In this document: one piece after another, positions 59,512 through 64,000 of the stretch
Layout: the number at the start of each line of letters is the position of its first letter
How positions within the stretch are numbered: the stretch's first letter is position 1
The notes under the pieces: model-generated
The model's database searches: none
What the model saw: the letters and a program-made list of their open reading frames with translations, nothing else
Told to the model about the DNA's origin: nothing
Position numbers and translations under genes: made by a program
Assembly: GCA_002102225.1 (NCBI GenBank)
Contig: LQPB01000076.1
Span: 81,814-145,813, forward strand
Origin: Mycobacterium interjectum
GTDB taxonomy: Bacteria > Actinomycetota > Actinomycetes > Mycobacteriales > Mycobacteriaceae
DNA: 64,000 bases
Direction of reading: 5' to 3'

Positions 59512-61049
59512 GGCCTCGGCGGCTGGGCGGCATCCGTGGTCGGATCCTCGATCAGCGGAAGGCGCACCCGAAAGACGGTTCGGCCGCCTGCGGATTCGGC
59601 GGTCACCGAACCGTGATGCGCCTTGACGATCGAATTCACGATGGCCAGGCCGAGCCCGATGCCCGAGCCGTTGGATCTGGACGTGTCCGCACGGACGAAC
59701 CGCTCGAACAGCCGGGGCAAAAGGTCCGCGTCGATGCCCGGCCCGTCATCGGCCACGGTCAGTTCGGCATAGGATGCGCCGGCTCCGCGGTGGCAGGTGA
59801 TTCCGGTCGTCACCGTGACGCCCGGCGGCGTGTGCACGCGAGCGTTGCTGAGCAGGTTGCTGACCAGTTGGTGTATCCGGGCGTGGTCGCCGCGGACCCA
59901 CACCGGCTCGTCGGGCAGGTCTTTGACCCAATGGTGCGTCGGCGCCGCGACGGCGGTGTCGTTGACCGCATTGGTGACGAGGTCCGCCAGGTCGACGTCC
60001 TGGGTCTGTAGATCCTCGCCCTCGCCCAGGCGCGACAGCAGCAGCAGTTCGTCGACGAGCACCGCCATCCGCCGCGCTTCCGATTCGATGCGCGCCAGCG
60101 CGTACTCGGTGGTCGGCGGCAGCGCCGAGCTGTCCTGGCGCGTCAGTTCGGCGTAGCCCTGGATCGCCGCCAGCGGCGTGCGCAGCTCGTGGCTGGCGTC
60201 GGTGATGAATTGCCGCATCCGCATATCGGACTCGGCGCGATGCGCCAGCGCGCTATCGACGTTGTCCAGCAACCGGTTCAGCGTGTGCCCCACGATTCCG
60301 ACTTCGTTGTCCGGGTCGGTGTCCTGTGGTCGCACCCTGACGCTGATCCGGTGGTCGCCGTCGGTCAGCGGCATGGCGGCGACCTCGGCGGCAGTCGCGG
60401 CGAGCCGGCGCAGCGGTCGCAGGGTGGATCCGACCACCCAGACGGTCAACCCGGCGGTGACCGTCAGGGCCACCGCGACCAGCGTCGTGGTGGTCAGCTG
60501 TTTGCGAACGATGATCTGATCGGCGCGGGCCAGCGATACCCCGACGACCAAGAGGTCGGGGCCATTGACGCGGCTGTCGACGCGATACGAACCGAGGCTG
60601 CCAAGCTTCTCGGTTCGGGGCGCGGCGTCGGGCCAGGACTGCGCTTCCAGGGCGCGGACCACGTCGGGCGGCGCCGGCCGGGCTTCTGCTTCGGAGAAGA
60701 CTGCCGAGCCGATCACCCTGCCGTCGTGCAGCACTGCGATGAGGTTGCCCGGCGTTTGGTCGGTGAATTCGAGCATGGCCTGGGCGATCGGCTGGGCGCC
60801 CGGTTGCGCCGCCGGATGGTCGCCGTTGCGGTATCTGGAGTACGAGTTGCTCAGCGCATCAAGGGATTGGTCGACGTCGGCGTCGCTCATCGCGGTGACG
60901 TAGCCGCGCAGGCTCAGCACCGAAATGACGCCGACGGTCACCAGCACCACGCTGACGACGGCCAACACGCCCAAGAGCAACTGGCGGCGCAGCGAGTGGG
61001 GAAGCCACCGCGGGCGGTCCCTGGACGCGGTGTGCCCCTCGCCGGTCAT
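59508..61049 (-). CDS. trcS: TrcS sensor histidine kinase
   Basis: A 513-residue kinase. Two TM segments (LLLGVLAVVSVVLVTVGVIS, TTLVAVALTVTAGLTVWVV) enclose an extracellular sensor of ~160 residues. HAMP follows, then DASHELRTPLAAIQGYAEL with the phospho-His, and HATPase motifs (VADDGPGIDADLLPRLFERF, GSGIGLGLAIV). It phosphorylates TrcR. ATG overlaps the trcR TGA (ATGA). Confidence 0.95.
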   Translation of the reverse strand: MTGEGHTASRDRPRWLPHSLRRQLLLGVLAVVSVVLVTVGVISVLSLRGYVTAMSDADVDQSLDALSNSYSRYRNGDHPAAQPGAQPIAQAMLEFTDQTPGNLIAVLHDGRVIGSAVFSEAEARPAPPDVVRALEAQSWPDAAPRTEKLGSLGSYRVDSRVNGPDLLVVGVSLARADQIIVRKQLTTTTLVAVALTVTAGLTVWVVGSTLRPLRRLAATAAEVAAMPLTDGDHRISVRVRPQDTDPDNEVGIVGHTLNRLLDNVDSALAHRAESDMRMRQFITDASHELRTPLAAIQGYAELTRQDSSALPPTTEYALARIESEARRMAVLVDELLLLSRLGEGEDLQTQDVDLADLVTNAVNDTAVAAPTHHWVKDLPDEPVWVRGDHARIHQLVSNLLSNARVHTPPGVTVTTGITCHRGAGASYAELTVADDGPGIDADLLPRLFERFVRADTSRSNGSGIGLGLAIVNSIVKAHHGSVTAESAGGRTVFRVRLPLIEDPTTDAAQPPRP

Positions 61050-61819
61050 TCCGGCGGTCGCAACATGTATCCCACGCCACGGACGGTGTGGATCATCGGC
61101 TCGCGGCCGGAGTCGATCTTCTTTCTCAAGTAGGAGATGTACAAATCCACGATGCTGGTGCGCCCGGCGAAGTCGTAATTCCAGACACGGTCCAGGATTT
61201 CGGTGCGGCTCAGCGCGCGGCGGGGATTGCGCATCAGGAAGCGCAGCAATTCGAACTCGGTCGACGACAGCGATATCGGGGTGCCGCCACGGCTGACCTC
61301 GCGGCTGGCGGTGTCGACGTGCAGGTCGCCGATCTTCAGGGATTCGGCCGCCGGTGGGGTTAGCTGGGCCGAGCGGCGCAACAACCCCCGGAGCCGCGCG
61401 ACGAGTTCCTCGAGGCTGAACGGCTTCGTCATGTAGTCGTCCGCGCCCGCCGTGAGGCCCGTCACGCGGTCCATCACCGAATCGCGCGCGGTGAGGAACA
61501 GCGTCGGCGTGTAGGCGTCGGATTCGCGGATCCGCTGCAGAATCCGCAGCCCGTCCACGTCGGGGAGCATGATGTCGAGCACCAGCACGTCGGGATTGAC
61601 GCTCTCGAACTTCGCGAGTGCCTCGCGCCCGTTATGGGCGATGTCGACGACCCAGCCCTCGTAGTGCAACGCCATCTTCACCAAGTTGGTCAAGGCGGGT
61701 TCGTCATCGACCAGCAAAACCCTGATCGGCGAGCCGTCGGCACGGTAGATGCGGGGCAACTGCCCCAGGATGGCCTGCCGTGGCCGTTGGCTCCCTGCGT
61801 GTCCCGTCATCACGGTCAT
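61046..61819 (-). CDS. trcR: TrcR response regulator
   Basis: A 257-residue OmpR-family regulator, near-identical in pattern to M. tuberculosis TrcR: RQAILGQLPRIYRADGSPIR, LLVDDEPALTNLVKMALHYE, LVLDIMLPDVDGL (phospho-Asp), YMTKPFSLEELVARLRGL, winged helix with VWNYDFAGRTSIVDLYISYL. Starts at ATG 61819 or 61810. M. tuberculosis TrcR is reported to bind AT-rich DNA upstream of its own gene; the region here is unusually AT-rich. Confidence 0.95.
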   Translation of the reverse strand: MTVMTGHAGSQRPRQAILGQLPRIYRADGSPIRVLLVDDEPALTNLVKMALHYEGWVVDIAHNGREALAKFESVNPDVLVLDIMLPDVDGLRILQRIRESDAYTPTLFLTARDSVMDRVTGLTAGADDYMTKPFSLEELVARLRGLLRRSAQLTPPAAESLKIGDLHVDTASREVSRGGTPISLSSTEFELLRFLMRNPRRALSRTEILDRVWNYDFAGRTSIVDLYISYLRKKIDSGREPMIHTVRGVGYMLRPPE

Positions 61820-62520
61820 GTTCCTACATTCTCCCAAGCGCACATGTCATTGTCACGGACCTCATAGAGATCTCAAATAAAAGTCTGTTCCGTAGCTCAC
61901 ATCAGGGCGCGCTCAAATATGTGTTTTATATGTCTCGCACCAGTGGGCTTGAAGTGAGATGATTATCCAAAAATACTGGCATGCAGTGATGTTGGTTTGA
62001 CAGAGCCGAGGAGCTTCGGGCGATAGTGCCCCAAATCACAACCATACGAATGGAATTCATTGATCGTAAGGCGTTGCGCTTCGGCAGATGTCGTCGGAGC
62101 GGACAGCCGCGCCCGACGGCCGAGGGCAAAGATGGCCTCGATGTTGTTAACGCAAAGTTACGTGATGTTACGAATACTGGTATCTCCAAATGAGTTTCGT
62201 AGCACGAGTACCGTGCTCTCCTCAAGATCGGCTTCGCCAACGGTTGCTGATTGTCGGTCAATCGGCTCAGCCGGCTGCCCGACTCGGGTCGCCGAATTAG
62301 TCGGTCGCGCTTGTGTCGAGCGGGTAATTTCGACGGGCATCGACGGCGACGTCCGCACGTCCACCGGAGCGCTTCGCCGCTATTGGCGTCAAGCGGGGCG
62401 GGGCACGGCCCGCGGTGGGGACGTGCTCTCGTCCGTCAGGGCCGTCCGCGGCATCGGCGCCGCGGACGCACGATCCGCATAACTGGACCAGCAAACTCGA
62501 GCGAAGGATAGGAACGGGCG
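61820..62520. promoter_or_regulatory. AT-rich region between divergent trcR and PPE genes
   Basis: About 700 bp with no gene I accept. From 61860 to 62000 it is AT-rich (AAATAAAAG, TGTTTTATATG), consistent with TrcR self-binding. Around 62150-62180 there is a double GTTACG (GTTACGTGATGTTACG). Small open frames here lack ribosome sites or family signals. Confidence 0.5.
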
Positions 62521-63840
62521 ATGGACTTTGGCGCGCTGCCACCGGAGATCAACTCCGGTCGGATGTATCTCGGGCCGGGGCCCGGAACCCTGTTGACCGC
62601 CTCGGCGGGGTGGGAATCGCTGGCCGCCGAGCTGACTGACGCCGCCAGCGGGTACCAGTCGGTGATCGCAAGTCTCACCGACGAGTCCTGGCTGGGGCCG
62701 ACGTCGCTGTCGATGGCGGCGGCGGTGACGCCCTACCTATCGTGGATGACGGCGACCGCCGCGCAATGCGAGCAGTCGGCCACCCAGGCCACGGCCGCCG
62801 CGGCCGCCTTCGAGACGGCCTACGCGATGACGGTGCCGCCGCCGCTGATTGCGGCCAACCGCGCCCAGCTCCTGGCGCTGATCGCGACCAACATCTTCGG
62901 GCAGAACACGCCGGCGATCATGGCCACGGAAGCCGAGTACAGCGAGATGTGGGCGCAAGACGCGACGGCGATGTACAGCTACGCGGCCAATTCGGCGGCG
63001 GCGTCGGCGTTTTCGACGTTCACCGCGCCGCCCCAGACGACAAACCCGGGAGGCGTCGCCGGTCAGGCCGGCGCCCAGGTCGGCAGCGACGCCCAGACGA
63101 CGACGGCGCAGTTGATGTCGTCGGTGCCCCAAACCCTGCAGACCCTGGCGACCCCGGGCGCCGCGTCCGCCACCGGGCTGTCGCCGGCGGCGGGCACCGC
63201 AGTGTCGCTGGGATCGTCGGGGGCTTCCGCACCGCTCAGCGCGCTGTCGAGTCTGACCGGCGCGAGCAAAACCGCCACCAAGGGCGCCAGCACCGGCGCG
63301 AGTGCGCTCTCCGGATTGGCCTCGAGCCTGACGTCCGCGTTGGGCGGGAACGGCGGTGCCCTGACCGATGTGCTTGGCCTGGGCTCCGATCTGGCCGGAC
63401 TGGGGGGCGACGGTGCTGGGTTGGGCACCGACGGCGCGGGCCTCGGCTTCGACGGGTACGGCCTGTCGCTGGATTTTCAGGGCGCGGGTTCGATCATCGG
63501 GGCCGAGAACGGCGCGGGCCTGGGGGAGTTGGGTCTCGGAGGCCTCGGGCCTGCCGGGGGTCTAGGCCAAGGCGCCGCGGCGAGCGTGGGTCAAGCGCCT
63601 TCGCTCGGCACCCTGTCGGTGCCGCCGGCTTGGGCCGACGCGGTTTCATCGGTCACGCCATTGCCCGCCCTGGACGCCAACGCGATGCCGGGCGGCTGGG
63701 GCGCGGCACCCGCGTCGGCACCCACCGCGGGTGTTTCCAAACTGCCTCTGGGAGGCATGGTCGGGCGCGAGTCCGAGGGTGCGGTTCAGCGAATCGGTTT
63801 CCGCCCCACGATGTTTCCGCGTTCGCCGGTGGCCGGGTAG
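62521..63840 (+). CDS. PPE family protein, SVP subgroup
   Basis: A 439-residue PPE protein beginning MDFGALPPEINSGRMYLGPG, with WLGPTS, MTVPPPLIAANR and TNIFGQN conserved. A Gly/Leu/Asp-rich region (residues ~270-350, repeating GLG-type triplets) is followed by LSVPPAW (SVP motif) and RIGFRPTMFPRSP. The N-terminal domain is a close paralogue of the PPE at 2102-3322. It is exported by ESX. An Esx gene is convergent just downstream. Confidence 0.95.
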   Translation: MDFGALPPEINSGRMYLGPGPGTLLTASAGWESLAAELTDAASGYQSVIASLTDESWLGPTSLSMAAAVTPYLSWMTATAAQCEQSATQATAAAAAFETAYAMTVPPPLIAANRAQLLALIATNIFGQNTPAIMATEAEYSEMWAQDATAMYSYAANSAAASAFSTFTAPPQTTNPGGVAGQAGAQVGSDAQTTTAQLMSSVPQTLQTLATPGAASATGLSPAAGTAVSLGSSGASAPLSALSSLTGASKTATKGASTGASALSGLASSLTSALGGNGGALTDVLGLGSDLAGLGGDGAGLGTDGAGLGFDGYGLSLDFQGAGSIIGAENGAGLGELGLGGLGPAGGLGQGAAASVGQAPSLGTLSVPPAWADAVSSVTPLPALDANAMPGGWGAAPASAPTAGVSKLPLGGMVGRESEGAVQRIGFRPTMFPRSPVAG

Positions 63841-63854
63841 CGCGGCCGGGCAAA

Positions 63855-63894
63855 ACAACGGGGCCGCACACCGATCGGTGTGCGGCCCCGTTGT
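63855..63894. terminator. perfect 40-nt palindrome, bidirectional terminator
   Basis: 63855-63874 is the exact reverse complement of 63875-63894, with the centre CGATCG. It lies 15 bp after the PPE stop and 13 bp before the stop of the convergent Esx gene, so it can end both transcripts. Confidence 0.85.
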
Positions 63895-63907
63895 CAAACG
63901 TGCGGTG

Positions 63908-64000
63908 TCAGGCCCAGCTGGAGCCGACGGCGCTGTCGGTGCTGGCCATGTTGCTGCCGGCGCTTTGCACCTTCTGGCCGTGGGAGTTGGCCTGCTCGTA
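63908..64000 (-). CDS. Esx (ESAT-6-like/WXG100) protein, C-terminal fragment
   Basis: The last 30 residues of a gene entering from the right: YEQANSHGQKVQSAGSNMAS, then DSAVGSSWA. The spacing and MAS(T/E) tail resemble EsxA/ESAT-6-like proteins of type VII secretion. It is convergent to a PPE gene, a common pairing. The rest of the gene, and any partner, lies outside the window. Confidence 0.8.
   Translation of the reverse strand, partial: YEQANSHGQKVQSAGSNMASTDSAVGSSWA

Overview
The window is high-GC chromosomal DNA from a Mycobacterium, probably a slow-growing non-tuberculous species. This rests on two PPE-SVP genes, an Esx (ESAT-6-like) fragment, an mce operon, the Lpq lipoproteins, and a gene order that follows M. 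tuberculosis Rv1007c to Rv1033c: metG, tatD, rpfB, ksgA, ispE, pks16, pth, rplY, lpqT, prsA, glmU, tRNA-Gln, Rv1019, mfd, mazG, lpqU, eno, FtsB-like, DUF501, ppx2, kdp, trcS, trcR. All homology statements come from reading motifs and remembered family sequences. No search was run.

Layout. 1-2 kb: a minus-strand sugar cluster (cytidylyltransferase, PIG-L deacetylase, epimerase cut by the window edge). 2-6 kb: a PPE gene, two gamma-butyrolactone-receptor-like TetR genes and a PAS protein. 6-13.6 kb: the conserved core metG/tatD/rpfB-ksgA-ispE/pks16. 13.7-24.9 kb: an 11-kb block absent from this position in M. tuberculosis, holding a TetR gene, a translationally coupled FAD-oxidoreductase/7Fe-ferredoxin/SDR operon, and a six-gene mceABCDEF operon with no yrbE permease genes and no mas genes. 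24.9-31.8 kb: pth-rplY, an extra SDR, lpqT-arsC-prsA-glmU, tRNA-Gln and a TetR. 31.8-38.5 kb: a second accessory block (SDR, LLM oxidoreductase and TetR, divergent from sulfotransferase-DUF1214, then a LysA paralogue). 38.6-47.5 kb: core mfd-mazG-lpqU-eno-ftsB-DUF501-ppx2. 47.6-55.8 kb: a single-strand kdp operon. 56-59.5 kb: DUF2254, small unknown genes, an SDR and a bL37-like mini-gene. 59.5-61.8 kb: trcS-trcR. 62.5-64 kb: PPE and the Esx fragment.

Most notable. (1) The TetR/redox/mce block carries two near-identical operator modules, each a pair of GTCAGTACTGAC-type palindromes 25 bp apart. One sits between the TetR gene and the redox operon, the other before mceA, so a single repressor probably controls all three units. 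The module before mceA is followed by a good ribosome site that serves a 16-codon leader ORF overlapping the mceA start. (2) The kdp operon runs as one unit (27-aa membrane ORF, F, A, B, C, D, E), unlike the divergent M. tuberculosis layout, and its KdpC has a ~100-residue insertion with four cysteines. (3) A 38-codon gene next to trcS looks like ribosomal protein bL37 with a basic C-terminal tail. (4) Several repeats sit at gene ends: 52 bp x2 at metG, 55 bp x3 at lysA2, and a 66-bp palindromic element in two copies.
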